A stretch of 64,000 nucleotides of DNA, from positions 1 to 64,000 of the forward strand of contig LSIB01000098.1 of assembly GCA_001556025.1 (NCBI GenBank), written 5' to 3'. A program made the translations under genes and the position numbers. The stretch's first letter is position 1, and every line of letters starts with the position of its first letter. Shown one piece after another: positions 25,804-35,274 of the stretch. The notes beneath the pieces were generated by a model. The model worked only from the letters and a program-made list of their open reading frames with translations, was not told the DNA's origin and searched no databases. This DNA comes from Rhizobiales bacterium CCH3-A5. Its GTDB lineage: Bacteria > Pseudomonadota > Alphaproteobacteria > Rhizobiales > Beijerinckiaceae.

Positions 25804-27678
25804 ATGATGATGAAAGAAGACAACCGCAATCTGCTGCTGGCGATCACGCTGTCGGTCGTCGTGCTGCTCGGCTGGCAGTACTTCTACGGCGTGCCGCAGA
25901 TGGAAAAGCAAAAGCAGATCGCCCAGCAGAACCAGCAGACACAGACGCCCGTGGTGACGCCCGGCGCGTCCTCGGTCCCCGCACCCGGCGTCTCGGGCCA
26001 GCCAGGCGTGCCGGCGACGCCCGGCGCGGTTCCTGCGACTCCAGCGGTCGAGACCCGCGCCCAGGCGCTGGCACGCAGCCCGCGCGTGCAGGTCGACACC
26101 CCGAAGATTTCAGGCTCGATCGCCCTGACCGGGGCGCGTATCGACGACGTCTCGCTCAAGGCCTATCGCGAGACCGTCGATCCCAACAGCCCCAACATCA
26201 TCCTGCTCTCGCCTCTCGGCGGACCCAACGCCTACTATTCCGATTTCGGCTGGGTCGCCCCGCCTGGCGCGAACGTCCCGCTGCCTAACGCCGCGACGCT
26301 CTGGAGCGCCGACGCACAGACCCTGCGGCCGGGGGTGCCGCTGAACCTGACCTGGGACAACGGCCAGGGCCTGTTGTTCAAGCGCGCCATCACGGTCGAC
26401 GACAATGCCATGTTCACGATCCGCGACGAGGTCGAGAACAAGAGCTCAGGGCCCGTCACGCTGTTCCCCTATGGACAGGTCGTTCGCCACGGCAAGCCGG
26501 CCGTGCTCGGCTTCTACGTGCTGCATGAGGGCCTGATCGGCAATCTCGGCGAGCAGGGCCTGCAGGAATACGGCTATGACGCGGTCGACAAGGAGCCGGT
26601 GCTGAGCGCCGGCACCAACGGCAAGGTCTGGAAGGATGTCGTCGGCGGCTTCGTTGGCATCACCGACAAATACTGGGCGGCCGCCGTCGTGCCCGATCAG
26701 GCCCGCAAATACGAGGGGCGCTACTCCTCGGTGCAGACCGGCTCGTCGCGCACCTATCAGGCGGACTTCCTCGGCGAGGCCGTTACCATCGCGGCCGGCG
26801 CAAGCTCGGCCAATCAGGCCCGCCTCTTCGCCGGCGCCAAGGAGACAGCGGCGATCGATGGCTATGAGAAGAACCTCGGCATCAAGCGCTTCGAGCTGCT
26901 GATCGACTGGGGCTGGTTCTACTTCATCACAAAGCCGATGTTCTATGTGATGGACTGGATCTACAAGCATGTCGGCAATTTCGGCGTCGCGATCCTCATC
27001 GTCACCGTGCTGCTCAAGCTGCTGTTTTTCCCGCTCGCCAGCAAATCCTATGCCTCGATGGCAAAGATGAAGGCGGTCCAGCCTGAAATGCTGGCGATCC
27101 GCGAGCGCTTCGCCGACGACAAGATGAAGCAGCAGCAGGCCTTGATGGAGCTTTACAAGACCCAGAAGATCAACCCGCTCGCCGGCTGCTGGCCGGTGCT
27201 GGTGCAGATCCCGGTCTTCTTCGCGCTCTACAAGATCCTGTTCGTGACCATCGAGATGCGGCATGCGCCGTTCTTCGGCTGGATCCGCGATCTTGCCGCG
27301 CCCGACCCGACCAACATCTTCTTTTTCCTGCCGGCCGCCCTGACCGCCTTCCTGCATATCGGCATCTGGCCGATCATCATGGGCATCACGATGTTCGTGC
27401 AGATGAAGATGAACCCGGAGCCGCCGGACCCGGTGCAGAAGATGATGTTCACCTGGATGCCGGTGTTCTTCACCTTCCTGCTCGGCTCGTTCCCGGCCGG
27501 ACTGGTGATCTACTGGAGCTGGAACAACCTGCTCTCCGTGCTGCAGCAGGGCTACATCATGAAGAAGTTCGGCGTGAAGATCGAACTCTTTGACAACATC
27601 AAGGCGATGTTTGGCAAGAAGCCGGCGGCGACGGCCGTGGCGGCCCCGGCCAAGCCAGCGAATTCGAACAAGAAGTGA
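25804..27678 (+). CDS. yidC: Membrane protein insertase YidC
   Basis: YidC inserts proteins into the inner membrane alone or with SecYEG. The 624-residue protein has an N-terminal membrane anchor (about 10-25), a Pro/Ala/Gly-rich linker (about 45-80) and a large periplasmic P1 domain (about 95-350). The conserved YidC/Oxa1 core follows with five helices (YHVG-like [24 protein letters not shown], then [20 protein letters not shown]). Three tandem ATGs at 25804-25812 leave the exact start open. It is part of rpmH-rnpA-yidC. Confidence 0.96.
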   Translation: MMMKEDNRNLLLAITLSVVVLLGWQYFYGVPQMEKQKQIAQQNQQTQTPVVTPGASSVPAPGVSGQPGVPATPGAVPATPAVETRAQALARSPRVQVDTPKISGSIALTGARIDDVSLKAYRETVDPNSPNIILLSPLGGPNAYYSDFGWVAPPGANVPLPNAATLWSADAQTLRPGVPLNLTWDNGQGLLFKRAITVDDNAMFTIRDEVENKSSGPVTLFPYGQVVRHGKPAVLGFYVLHEGLIGNLGEQGLQEYGYDAVDKEPVLSAGTNGKVWKDVVGGFVGITDKYWAAAVVPDQARKYEGRYSSVQTGSSRTYQADFLGEAVTIAAGASSANQARLFAGAKETAAIDGYEKNLGIKRFELLIDWGWFYFITKPMFYVMDWIYKHVGNFGVAILIVTVLLKLLFFPLASKSYASMAKMKAVQPEMLAIRERFADDKMKQQQALMELYKTQKINPLAGCWPVLVQIPVFFALYKILFVTIEMRHAPFFGWIRDLAAPDPTNIFFFLPAALTAFLHIGIWPIIMGITMFVQMKMNPEPPDPVQKMMFTWMPVFFTFLLGSFPAGLVIYWSWNNLLSVLQQGYIMKKFGVKIELFDNIKAMFGKKPAATAVAAPAKPANSNKK

Positions 27679-27752
27679 GGCATGGGGAGCAGGCAACTGG
27701 CGGTCGGACAACCGACTGCCGGTCGTCGATTGCCTAATGCCCGGCGAAGCCC

Positions 27753-28385
27753 ATGCCCCTGCCCGATCCCCTCACACGCCATCCGATCCCCGGCTGGAAG
27801 GGCACGGCCTTTCTCAGGGCGATCGTCGATCATCCGCTGATCGAAGTCGGCGACTACAGTTATTATGACGACTCGCGCGGGCCGGAGCATTTCGTCGCGC
27901 GTTGCGTGCGCTACCATTTCGACTTCATCGGCGACCGGCTGATCATCGGAAAATTCGTCGCGATCGCGCAGGGCGCGCAATTCGTGATGAATGGCGCGAA
28001 CCACCCGATGGGCGGCTTCTCGACCTACCCCTTCGGGATGTTCGGGCTCGACGGCGCGCCCGACTACAAAACGACCACCAGAGGCTTTCGCGGTGACACC
28101 CGCATCGGCAACGATGTCTGGATCGGCCGGGAGGCGGTGATCATGCCCGGCGTCACGATCGGTGACGGCGCGATCATCGGCACGCGGGCGCAGGTCGTGA
28201 AGGACGTGCCGCCCTATGCCGTGGTCGTCGGCAACCCGGGTCGCGTCGTGAAGATGCGCTTTCCGCCGGAGATCGTCGCGGCATTGCTCGATATCGGCTG
28301 GTGGGATTGGGATGCCGAAAGGATCGCGCGCAACATTGCTGCGATCACGTCAGCCGACATCGACGCGCTGCGCGGGGCCGTGTAG
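27753..28385 (+). CDS. CatB-related O-acetyltransferase (hexapeptide repeat)
   Basis: The 210-residue left-handed beta-helix protein resembles the Vat/CatB xenobiotic acetyltransferases. It has [31 protein letters not shown] with the catalytic-type histidine, then hexapeptides [28 protein letters not shown] and [14 protein letters not shown]. Acetyl-CoA is the expected donor. The acceptor is unknown; chromosomal members need not give drug resistance. It is inserted between yidC and engB, which are often adjacent. Confidence 0.87.
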   Translation: MPLPDPLTRHPIPGWKGTAFLRAIVDHPLIEVGDYSYYDDSRGPEHFVARCVRYHFDFIGDRLIIGKFVAIAQGAQFVMNGANHPMGGFSTYPFGMFGLDGAPDYKTTTRGFRGDTRIGNDVWIGREAVIMPGVTIGDGAIIGTRAQVVKDVPPYAVVVGNPGRVVKMRFPPEIVAALLDIGWWDWDAERIARNIAAITSADIDALRGAV

Positions 28386-28394
28386 GCAGGGGCG

Positions 28395-29066
28395 ATGACC
28401 GCAAGCACCACCAAGCCCTATTCCGACGACGAGATCGAAACCGCCCGAAAGCTGTTCGAGGGGCCGTGGGACTTCGTCTGGGCCTCGACCCATATCGACG
28501 ATTTGCCACCGATGGTCGGCCAGGAGATCGCGTTTGCGGGCCGCTCCAATGTCGGCAAATCGAGCCTGATCAACGCGGTCACGCGGCGCAACGCGCTGGC
28601 GCGGACCTCGCATACGCCCGGCCGCACGCAGCAGCTCAATTTCTTTCGCCAGGTCGGCGCGGACGAGCGCCTGACCATCGTCGACATGCCGGGCTACGGC
28701 TATGCTGCGGTCGGCCGCGCCAAGGTCGCCTCCTGGACCAACCTGATCCACAATTACCTGCGCGGTCGGCCCAATCTGATGCGGGTCTATCTGCTGATCG
28801 ACGCGCGCCACGGCCTCAAGGACGTCGATGGCGCGGTGCTCGAGACGCTCGACAAGGCGGCGATGTCCTATCAGGTGGTGTTGACCAAGGGCGACGCGAT
28901 CAAGAAGGCCGACCAGCAATTCATGCTGGAGGCGACCTATGACGAGATCAAGCGCCGCCCCGCCGCGTTCCCCGAGGTGCTGCTGACGTCGAGCGAGAGC
29001 GGGCTGGGGATTCCGGAACTGCGCGCGGCGGTGGGGCGCGTGCTCGCGGAGCGGGGCGAGACGTGA
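28395..29066 (+). CDS. engB: Ribosome biogenesis GTPase EngB (YihA/YsxC)
   Basis: The 223-residue GTPase supports large-subunit assembly. G1 is GRSNVGKSS at 49-57, G3 is DMPGYGYA near 97-104, and G4 is TKGD near 163. The segment FFRQVGADERL and the C-terminal LLTSSESGLG are family features. The stop overlaps the next gene's GTG start by four bases. Confidence 0.95.
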   Translation: MTASTTKPYSDDEIETARKLFEGPWDFVWASTHIDDLPPMVGQEIAFAGRSNVGKSSLINAVTRRNALARTSHTPGRTQQLNFFRQVGADERLTIVDMPGYGYAAVGRAKVASWTNLIHNYLRGRPNLMRVYLLIDARHGLKDVDGAVLETLDKAAMSYQVVLTKGDAIKKADQQFMLEATYDEIKRRPAAFPEVLLTSSESGLGIPELRAAVGRVLAERGET

Positions 29067-29431
29067 CGGCGACCCGCATCCACCTGACGCTCGCCGCCCT
29101 GATAGGACTGGCTGGCGTCGGCCTGCTGGCGGCGGCAGCCCATGTCACGGGCACGATTAACGTTCAGACAGCCGGCCAGATGCTGCTGTTCCATGCCCCC
29201 ACCGTGATGGGCGCGACCGCGGCGCGAAAGGCCGGCTTCCTGCACGATGGCCTAGGACGCATCGCCATCTCGGTCGTCATCCTTGGCGTCGCGCTTTTCG
29301 CCGCCGACCTGACGCGGCGCGGCTTCGCCGGCGAGGCGCTGTTTCCGCGCGCGGCCCCGATCGGCGGGTTTCTGATGCTCGGTGGTTGGGTTGGGCTGAC
29401 GCTGTCGGCGCTGTTGGCAAAGCGGACCTGA
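29063..29431 (+). CDS. DUF423 family small membrane protein
   Basis: The 122-residue protein has four predicted membrane helices. It shows a DUF423-like arrangement: an N-terminal helix LTLAALIGLAGVGLLAAAAHV, a HAPTVMGA-like second segment, and a C-terminal APIGGFLMLGGWVGLTLSAL. Function is unknown for the family. It starts with GTG inside the engB stop (GTGA). Confidence 0.8.
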   Translation: MTATRIHLTLAALIGLAGVGLLAAAAHVTGTINVQTAGQMLLFHAPTVMGATAARKAGFLHDGLGRIAISVVILGVALFAADLTRRGFAGEALFPRAAPIGGFLMLGGWVGLTLSALLAKRT

Positions 29432-29517
29432 CCCGCGCGGATATTCTTCCGCCCATCGAGATTGTCCGCTAGAAGGCGCACCGGCGCGGTTGCCTGGCGC
29501 GCCTGCGGAGCCTGCCG

Positions 29518-30414
29518 ATGATCAATCCTGCCCTGCTTACGCCCTCGCAAGTCGCCGAGTTGCTGGTCGTCGCGCTGCCGCATATGCAGCGCTACGACCA
29601 GGAAGTCATCGTCATCAAATATGGCGGCAACGCCATGGGTGACGCCGCCACCGCCGAGGATTTCGCCGAGGACATCGTGCTGCTCGAGCAGTCGGGCCTG
29701 AAACCCGTGGTCTGCCATGGCGGCGGGCCGCAGATCGCGCGGATGCTGACCAAGCTCGGTATCGCATCCGAGTTCCGGCAGGGCCTGCGCGTCACGGACG
29801 CGGCGACCGTCGATGTCGTCGAGATGGTCCTGGCCGGCTCGGTCAACAAGGAGATCGTCGGCTATATCTCGCGCGAGGGCGGCAAGGCGATCGGGCTTTG
29901 CGGCAAGGACGGCAATATGGTCACCGCCCGCAAGGTGACGCGCACCATCGTCGATCCCGACAGCAAGATCGAGGAGGTGCTCGATCTCGGCTTCGTCGGC
30001 GAGCCCGACAAGGTCGATACCTCCGTGCTCGACGCGATCCTGAAGGCGGAGCTGATCCCCGTGCTGGCGCCGGTCTGCGCGGCGGCCGATGGCCAGACCT
30101 ATAACGTCAACGCCGACACCTTTGCCGGCGCCATCGCCGGCGCGCTCAACGCCAAGCGCCTGCTGCTCCTGACCGACGTGCCCGGCGTGCTCGACAAGGA
30201 CAAGAACCTGATCCCGGAGCTGACGATCGAGCAGTGCCGCCGGCTGATCGCGGACGGGACGATCTCGGGCGGCATGATTCCGAAGATCGAAACCTGCATC
30301 TATGCGCTTGAGAAGGGCGTCGAGGCCGTCGTCATCCTCGACGGAAAGGTGCCGCATGCGGCGCTGATCGAGCTCTTCACCGATACAGGCTCGGGCACGA
30401 TCATCCGGCGCTGA
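29518..30414 (+). CDS. argB: Acetylglutamate kinase
   Basis: ArgB phosphorylates N-acetylglutamate in arginine synthesis. The 298-residue amino-acid kinase has [11 protein letters not shown] near 38-48, [14 protein letters not shown] near 64-77, the substrate segment [14 protein letters not shown], and the C-terminal [10 protein letters not shown]. The N-terminal helix before the kinase fold is of the arginine-inhibited type. It follows engB/DUF423 as in related genomes, and converges on the NlpC gene with a 9-bp gap. Confidence 0.95.
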   Translation: MINPALLTPSQVAELLVVALPHMQRYDQEVIVIKYGGNAMGDAATAEDFAEDIVLLEQSGLKPVVCHGGGPQIARMLTKLGIASEFRQGLRVTDAATVDVVEMVLAGSVNKEIVGYISREGGKAIGLCGKDGNMVTARKVTRTIVDPDSKIEEVLDLGFVGEPDKVDTSVLDAILKAELIPVLAPVCAAADGQTYNVNADTFAGAIAGALNAKRLLLLTDVPGVLDKDKNLIPELTIEQCRRLIADGTISGGMIPKIETCIYALEKGVEAVVILDGKVPHAALIELFTDTGSGTIIRR

Positions 30415-30423
30415 GCCGGACCT

Positions 30424-31290
30424 TCAGCCTCGCGATGGCAGCCGCCTGATACTCGTGATCGCGCCGAAACTTTTGGCGCGAATGCGGTCGCGGGCTTCGT
30501 GCAGCGGCTCGCTCATCACCCGCATCGTGTAGGCGGTGGCGTGCAGCAGCGTGTCGGCGTCGGTCAGGATGCCGACATGGCCCTTCCAGAAGACGAGGTC
30601 GCCGCGCTGGAGGCCGGCAAGGTCCTCGTCGAAGGACAGGCTCTCGCCGAGCGCCGACTCCAGCATGTCCGAATCGCGCGGCGAGGGGATCCCCGCGGCG
30701 GCCAGCGCCAGTTGCGTCAGCCCCGAGCAGTCGAGACCGAGACTGGTTTTGCCGCCCCAGAGATAGGGGACGTGGAGGAAGCGCTCGGCGACCGCGACGA
30801 AATCCGGCTCGAAGCGGTCGCGCAGCGAAAGATGCCCGGCGAAGACGTGGCCGCCATCGGCGAGGATCAGGAACTCGCCGGCTTCGCCAGCGACGCTGAC
30901 CTGCGCGCCGAGCGACAGGCTCTCCAGCGGCGGCAGTTTCATCGACGGGCCAGGATAGACGAAGGTGCGCAGCGCGGCGACGCGGTGGCCCGGCTCGGGA
31001 ACGTCGGTCCGCAGCGCGTCGTCGGGCAGGTAGCCGACATAGCCGTCGCCCGCGAGCTGCGCCCAGGCCCAGCCCTCATGCCGCTCATAGACGTCGACGC
31101 GCTCGCCCATCAGCGCCTCGGTGTCGAGGGCTGCGTCCGGGCGCGGCTCGCGACGCAACGGCGCGCTGGCCGCAACGACGCACGACGGCTCCGGATCGAC
31201 GAAGGCGCGCGCCTCGACCTGGCCGATCAGGCGGCTTGCGGCGAGGTCGGGGCGGAAGGGCGTGATGCGGCGGTCGAGAATCGCGGTCAT
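30424..31290 (-). CDS. NlpC/P60 (C40) cysteine peptidase with SH3-like domains
   Basis: The 288-residue protein has SH3-like modules in the first half (GERVDVYERHEGWAWAQL) and an NlpC/P60 domain from about 160. The catalytic residues are Cys188 in GLDCSG, His238 in WKGHVGILTD and His250 in LLHATA. Such enzymes cleave stem peptides of peptidoglycan or its recycling products. No signal peptide is visible, so a cytoplasmic recycling role is possible. It follows a MarR gene and an aminopeptidase on the same strand. Confidence 0.88.
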   Translation of the reverse strand: MTAILDRRITPFRPDLAASRLIGQVEARAFVDPEPSCVVAASAPLRREPRPDAALDTEALMGERVDVYERHEGWAWAQLAGDGYVGYLPDDALRTDVPEPGHRVAALRTFVYPGPSMKLPPLESLSLGAQVSVAGEAGEFLILADGGHVFAGHLSLRDRFEPDFVAVAERFLHVPYLWGGKTSLGLDCSGLTQLALAAAGIPSPRDSDMLESALGESLSFDEDLAGLQRGDLVFWKGHVGILTDADTLLHATAYTMRVMSEPLHEARDRIRAKSFGAITSIRRLPSRG

Positions 31291-31336
31291 GCCGACAATC
31301 TAACGGTCAGGCGTTAACGGGGCGAGAGCCGCGCAT

Positions 31337-31690
31337 TCAAGCCCCACTGAGCTCGCGCGCGCGCTCCGTCACCAGATCGGCGAGCTTCTCGACCGCGAGC
31401 GCGCCCGCGACCGTGCGCTGGATCACGACGTTGCGGCGATCGAAATCGTCGCGCTTGCGGTTGACGAGGCCGAGCTTGCCCATGGTGTCGAGCGCGCGCG
31501 TGATCACCGGCTTGGTGACGCCGAGTTGATGCGCCAGCCCGCGCACGGTATGGGGCGGCAGTTCGAGATAGATCGTCAGCAGGATCGCGGTCTGGCGCGC
31601 CGAGAGATCGGCCTGCCCGTCGCGAACCAGATCGAGATGGACCTGCCGCCACAGCCTTAGCGCCTGCGAAGGCCTGATCTCGAGTGACAT
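31337..31690 (-). CDS. MarR-family transcriptional regulator
   Basis: The 117-residue winged-helix protein includes LSARQTAILLTIYLELPPHTVRGLAHQLGVTKPVITRALDTM as helix-turn-helix and a wing with RDDFDRRNV. It lies between the leucyl aminopeptidase and NlpC genes, with 46- and 75-bp spacers. The upstream spacer is AT-rich (gaataatgatac on the minus strand). Target and ligand are unknown. Confidence 0.83.
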   Translation of the reverse strand: MSLEIRPSQALRLWRQVHLDLVRDGQADLSARQTAILLTIYLELPPHTVRGLAHQLGVTKPVITRALDTMGKLGLVNRKRDDFDRRNVVIQRTVAGALAVEKLADLVTERARELSGA

Positions 31691-31765
31691 GGAGGATCCC
31701 GATCGTTACGGGTCCGTATCATTATTCCAGATTCGCTGCGGCGCAACGATCCTTGAGCAAAAGGC

Positions 31766-33151
31766 TTAACCGCGCGGATAGAGCTGTTTCACCAGCGCAT
31801 AGGTCAGGCGAGCGGCCTGGCATTCGCCGCCCTCGGTGCGGCCGGGTTTCGCCGATGGCGTCCAGGCGTAGATGTCGAAATGGGCGTAGGAGGCGGCTTT
31901 TTCGACGAAGCGGTTGAGGAAGAGCGCGGCGGTGATCGAGCCTGCCATGCCGCCCGTCGAAACATGGTTCACATCGGCGATACGCGAATCGAGCATGCTG
32001 TCGTAGGCCGGCCAGAGCGGCATCCGCCAGACCGGATCGTTGACCGCCACGCTTAAGCGCGCGATCTCGGCCGCCAGGCCTTCGTCATGCGTGTAGAATG
32101 GCGGCAGCTCGGGCCCTAGCGCGGTGCGGGCGGCGCCCGTCAGCGTGGCGTAGTCGAGCAGCAGCTCGGGCGCCTCTTCGTCGGCCAGCGCCAGCGCGTC
32201 GGCGAGGATCAGCCGGCCCTCCGCGTCGGTGTTGCCGATCTCGACGGACAGACCCTTCCGGCTCGCCAGCACGTCGCCGGGGCGAAAGGCATTGCCCGAT
32301 ACCGCGTTCTCGACCGCCGGGACGAGCAGCCGCAGCCGCACGGGCAGGCCGGCCAGCATGATCATGCGGGCGGCCGCGATGGCCGCGGCGGCGCCGCCCA
32401 TGTCCTTCTTCATCAGCAGCATCGAGGCGTCGGGCTTGAGGTTCAGCCCGCCCGTGTCGAAGGCGACGCCCTTGCCGACCAGCGTCACCTTCGGATGGGC
32501 CGGGTCGCCCCAGGCGAGGTCGACGAGGCGGGGCGCGCGCGGCGAGGCCCGCCCGACCGCATGCACCATCGGAAAATTCGCCGGCAGCAGATCGTCGCCG
32601 ACGATGCTGGCGACTCTCGCGCCGGTCTCCTCGGCGAGGGCGCGGATCGCGGCCTCGATCTCCGCAGGGCCGAGATCGTTGGCGGGCGTGTTGACGAGGT
32701 CGCGCGCCAGCCAGACCGATTGCGCAATCAGGCTGACGTCCTGCCCATCCACGCCATCCGGCAGAACGAGGCGTGCCGCGACCGGGGCCGGCTTGCGATA
32801 GCGGTCGAAGCGATAGGCCTGCAGCAGCCAGGCGAGCGCGGCGAGGCCGGGATCGTCGATCTCGCCGCCAAGCGCATAGTCGCCGGCGGGCAGCAGCGCG
32901 GCAAGCCGGCCCGGCGCGAACGGATCGCGCCGGCGCGCGCCGGGCGGCTCCACGCCCAGTAGCGCGCTGGCGATCCCGCCCTGCGTATCGGGCAGCAGCA
33001 GGAACTGTCCCGGCCGGGCCGAAAAACCCTGCGCCTGCGCGAATTTGCCGCCAACTTCCGGCAGGCTCTCCAGCAGCGCCGGCCAGCCCGGCTTCGAGAC
33101 GACATGGACCGGGACGGCGGCGGGCGAGGACGCGACGAGGAGGCTGTGCAC
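31766..33151 (-). CDS. Leucyl aminopeptidase family (M17) protein
   Basis: The 461-residue peptidase has a variable N-terminal domain and a C-terminal M17 catalytic domain. Metal and catalytic motifs are VGKGVAFDTGGLNLKP (Lys and Asp ligands), MKKDMGGAA, and NTDAEGRLILADAL with the catalytic arginine. It probably removes N-terminal residues from peptides in the cytoplasm, using two divalent metals. The start is GTG (MHSLLVASS) with only a weak ribosome site. It is the first of the set aminopeptidase, MarR, NlpC. Confidence 0.9.
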   Translation of the reverse strand: MHSLLVASSPAAVPVHVVSKPGWPALLESLPEVGGKFAQAQGFSARPGQFLLLPDTQGGIASALLGVEPPGARRRDPFAPGRLAALLPAGDYALGGEIDDPGLAALAWLLQAYRFDRYRKPAPVAARLVLPDGVDGQDVSLIAQSVWLARDLVNTPANDLGPAEIEAAIRALAEETGARVASIVGDDLLPANFPMVHAVGRASPRAPRLVDLAWGDPAHPKVTLVGKGVAFDTGGLNLKPDASMLLMKKDMGGAAAAIAAARMIMLAGLPVRLRLLVPAVENAVSGNAFRPGDVLASRKGLSVEIGNTDAEGRLILADALALADEEAPELLLDYATLTGAARTALGPELPPFYTHDEGLAAEIARLSVAVNDPVWRMPLWPAYDSMLDSRIADVNHVSTGGMAGSITAALFLNRFVEKAASYAHFDIYAWTPSAKPGRTEGGECQAARLTYALVKQLYPRG

Positions 33152-33248
33152 GATGGGGTCCGGACCAGGGCGGGAGCGGCACGAAGCGGCCGGTTAAGGA
33201 TGCATTAGGGTTAACGCTTTATCACCGGATCAGCCAGATTTTCCATTC

Positions 33249-34142
33249 ATGCAAGCGATCGCGCCCATGTTCACCAGTTCGACCGTGCATCCGATCTGCC
33301 ATCCCGTCTTCCGCCGTGCGTCCCTGCCCGCCCTGCTCTGCGTCGCGGCGCTCGGCCTCGCCGGCTGCCAGGGTCGTGGCCTCGGCGACGTCACGGGCTC
33401 GATCGGCTCCAGCGAGGCGGCGCGGTCTCAGCCCGACTGGCAGGCCGAAAGCAAAAGCTGGGGCCAGCGCTACGAGGCCAATCCCAAGGACCGCAACGCC
33501 GCTTTCAACTATGCCCGCGCCCTCCGCGCGCTCGACCAGAACGCCCAGGCGCTCGCGGTGCTGCAGGGCGCGGTGCTGGTCCATTCCAGCGACCGCGAGA
33601 TGCTCGGGGCCTATGGCCGCTCGCTCTCCGACAACGGCCGGCTCAAGGAGGCCGACGAGGTGCTGTCCCGGGCGCACGCGCCCGAGCGGCCAGACTGGCG
33701 CATTCTCTCGGCGCAGGGCGTCGTGGCCGACCAGCTCGGCGACCATCCCCGTGCCCAGCAGCTCTATCAGGCCGCTTTGAGGATCGCGCCGGGCGAGGCC
33801 ACCGTGATGTCCAATCTCGGACTGTCGCTGGCGCTGTCGCGGCAATTGCCGGAGGCCGAGCGCGTGCTGCGCGAGGCCACCGCCTCGAACCGCGGCGATG
33901 CACGGGTCAGGCAGAACCTCGTCCTCGTGCTGGGCCTGCAGGGTCGCTTCGCGGAGGCCGAGACGTTGGCCCGGCAGGACCAGAGCCCCGCCGAGGCTGC
34001 CCAGACCATCGCCTATCTCAAGCGCAGCGTCAGCCAGCAGAACAGTTGGGACCTGCTCAAGGCCGGCAAGGGCAAGGGCGAAGGCAAGGGCAAGCCGCCC
34101 GCCGCGCGCCGTGCGGCCGAGCCGCAGGACGAGACCACGTAA
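33249..34142 (+). CDS. tadD: Tad pilus lipoprotein TadD, tetratricopeptide repeat
   Basis: The 297-residue lipoprotein has a signal peptide ending in the lipobox LAGC (Cys40). Four or more TPR units follow (about 60-250), such as EANPKDRNAAFNYARALRAL and PGEATVMSNLGLSLALS. The C-terminus is Lys/Gly rich. TadD helps assemble or localise the Tad secretin. It begins divergently from the aminopeptidase and faces tadC across a bidirectional terminator. A second ATG at 33267 is an alternative start. Confidence 0.88.
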   Translation: MQAIAPMFTSSTVHPICHPVFRRASLPALLCVAALGLAGCQGRGLGDVTGSIGSSEAARSQPDWQAESKSWGQRYEANPKDRNAAFNYARALRALDQNAQALAVLQGAVLVHSSDREMLGAYGRSLSDNGRLKEADEVLSRAHAPERPDWRILSAQGVVADQLGDHPRAQQLYQAALRIAPGEATVMSNLGLSLALSRQLPEAERVLREATASNRGDARVRQNLVLVLGLQGRFAEAETLARQDQSPAEAAQTIAYLKRSVSQQNSWDLLKAGKGKGEGKGKPPAARRAAEPQDETT

Positions 34143-34181
34143 CACTCTTCGATCTGGCCGAGGGGCGACATCCAACGCACG

Positions 34182-34231
34182 AAAAACCGTCTGGCGGCTT
34201 CCAGTATCCCGGAACCGCCAGACGGATTTTT
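34182..34231. terminator. Bidirectional terminator between tadD and tadC
   Basis: A perfect 11-bp stem (ccgtctggcgg at 34187-34197 with ccgccagacgg at 34215-34225) is preceded by aaaaa and followed by ttttt. It can therefore end transcription of tadD on + and of the cpa/tad operon on -. Confidence 0.9.
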
Positions 34232-34289
34232 GCACGGAGCGAGAACGAGGGGGCGTGGGACTTCCGTAGGCCTGGCTTTCAGCCGCGCG

Positions 34290-35267
34290 TCATTTCCACT
34301 TGAAGACCTGGATCAGCGCCGGCGTCATGATGACGACGAAGAGCACCGGCAGGAAGAACAGGATCATCGGGACGGTCAGCTTCGGCGGCAGGGCGGCGGC
34401 CTTCTTCTCGGCCTCCATCATGCGCTGGTCCCGGCTTTCCTGGGCCAGCGTCCTGAGCGCGCTGCCCAGCGGCGTGCCGTAGCGCTCGGCCTGGATCAGC
34501 GCGGTCGAAACCGATTTGACGCCTTCGAGCCCGGTGCGGGCCGCGATGTTCTCATAGGCCTGGCGGCGCTCGGCGAGATAGGAGAGCTCGGCCGTGCAGA
34601 GCGCGAACTCCTCGGCCAGCGGCACGGACTGGCCGCCGATCTCGGTCGAGACCTTGCGGAAGGCGAGCTCGATCGACATGCCCGATTCGACGCAGATCAG
34701 CAGCAGATCGAGCGCGTCGGGGAAGGCCATCTTCATCGAAGCCTGGCGCTTGGCGATCTGATTCGAGAGGAAGACCTCCGGCGCCTTGATGCCGAGATAG
34801 GCGGCACCGATCGCGATTCCGATCCGGACGATCGCTGTCTGGCCGAAATCATTGATCACGAAGACATAGAACAGCGCGAACAAGAACAGGGCGATCGGCG
34901 CTACCAGCCGGAAGAACAGGAATGCGACCTCGGCCTGCTGGCCGCGGTAGCCGGCCATGGCGAGCTGCTTCTTGGCCGTTTCGGTACCGAGCCAGTCGCC
35001 GAGCTTGAACTGCTCGACGATGCGCTTCATGAACTCTTTCGGTTCCTGGCGGAGCGAAGCCTTGTCCTTGCCGCGCGCCAGCCGCTCGCGTTCACGCGCG
35101 CGCAGCTTTTCGCGCTCGCTGGCGACGCTTTTCATGCGCTTGTCGAGGGCGTTGCCTTCCGTCAGCGGGATCGCCAGCGTCAGCACCGTCGCCATGGCGG
35201 CGATCGCGACGAGCATGGTCAGAAGAAACTGACCGTTGACAAGCATGTCTGCGATTTTGGCGAGCAT
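34290..35267 (-). CDS. tadC: Tad pilus inner-membrane platform protein TadC
   Basis: The 325-residue protein has a T2SSF domain in the C-terminal half (KMAFPDALDLLLICVESGMSIELAF) and several membrane helices, two N-terminal and two C-terminal. With TadB it forms the inner-membrane platform on which CpaF drives pilin assembly. It is the last gene of the minus-strand operon, seven bases after tadB. Confidence 0.93.
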   Translation of the reverse strand: MLAKIADMLVNGQFLLTMLVAIAAMATVLTLAIPLTEGNALDKRMKSVASEREKLRARERERLARGKDKASLRQEPKEFMKRIVEQFKLGDWLGTETAKKQLAMAGYRGQQAEVAFLFFRLVAPIALFLFALFYVFVINDFGQTAIVRIGIAIGAAYLGIKAPEVFLSNQIAKRQASMKMAFPDALDLLLICVESGMSIELAFRKVSTEIGGQSVPLAEEFALCTAELSYLAERRQAYENIAARTGLEGVKSVSTALIQAERYGTPLGSALRTLAQESRDQRMMEAEKKAAALPPKLTVPMILFFLPVLFVVIMTPALIQVFKWK

Positions 35268-35274
35268 GCGCGCC

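Noticed and set aside
27699..27720. Hairpin after yidC (ggcggtcgg / ccgactgcc)
   Set aside because: Stem has a wobble pair and no U-tract follows, so I do not call it a terminator.
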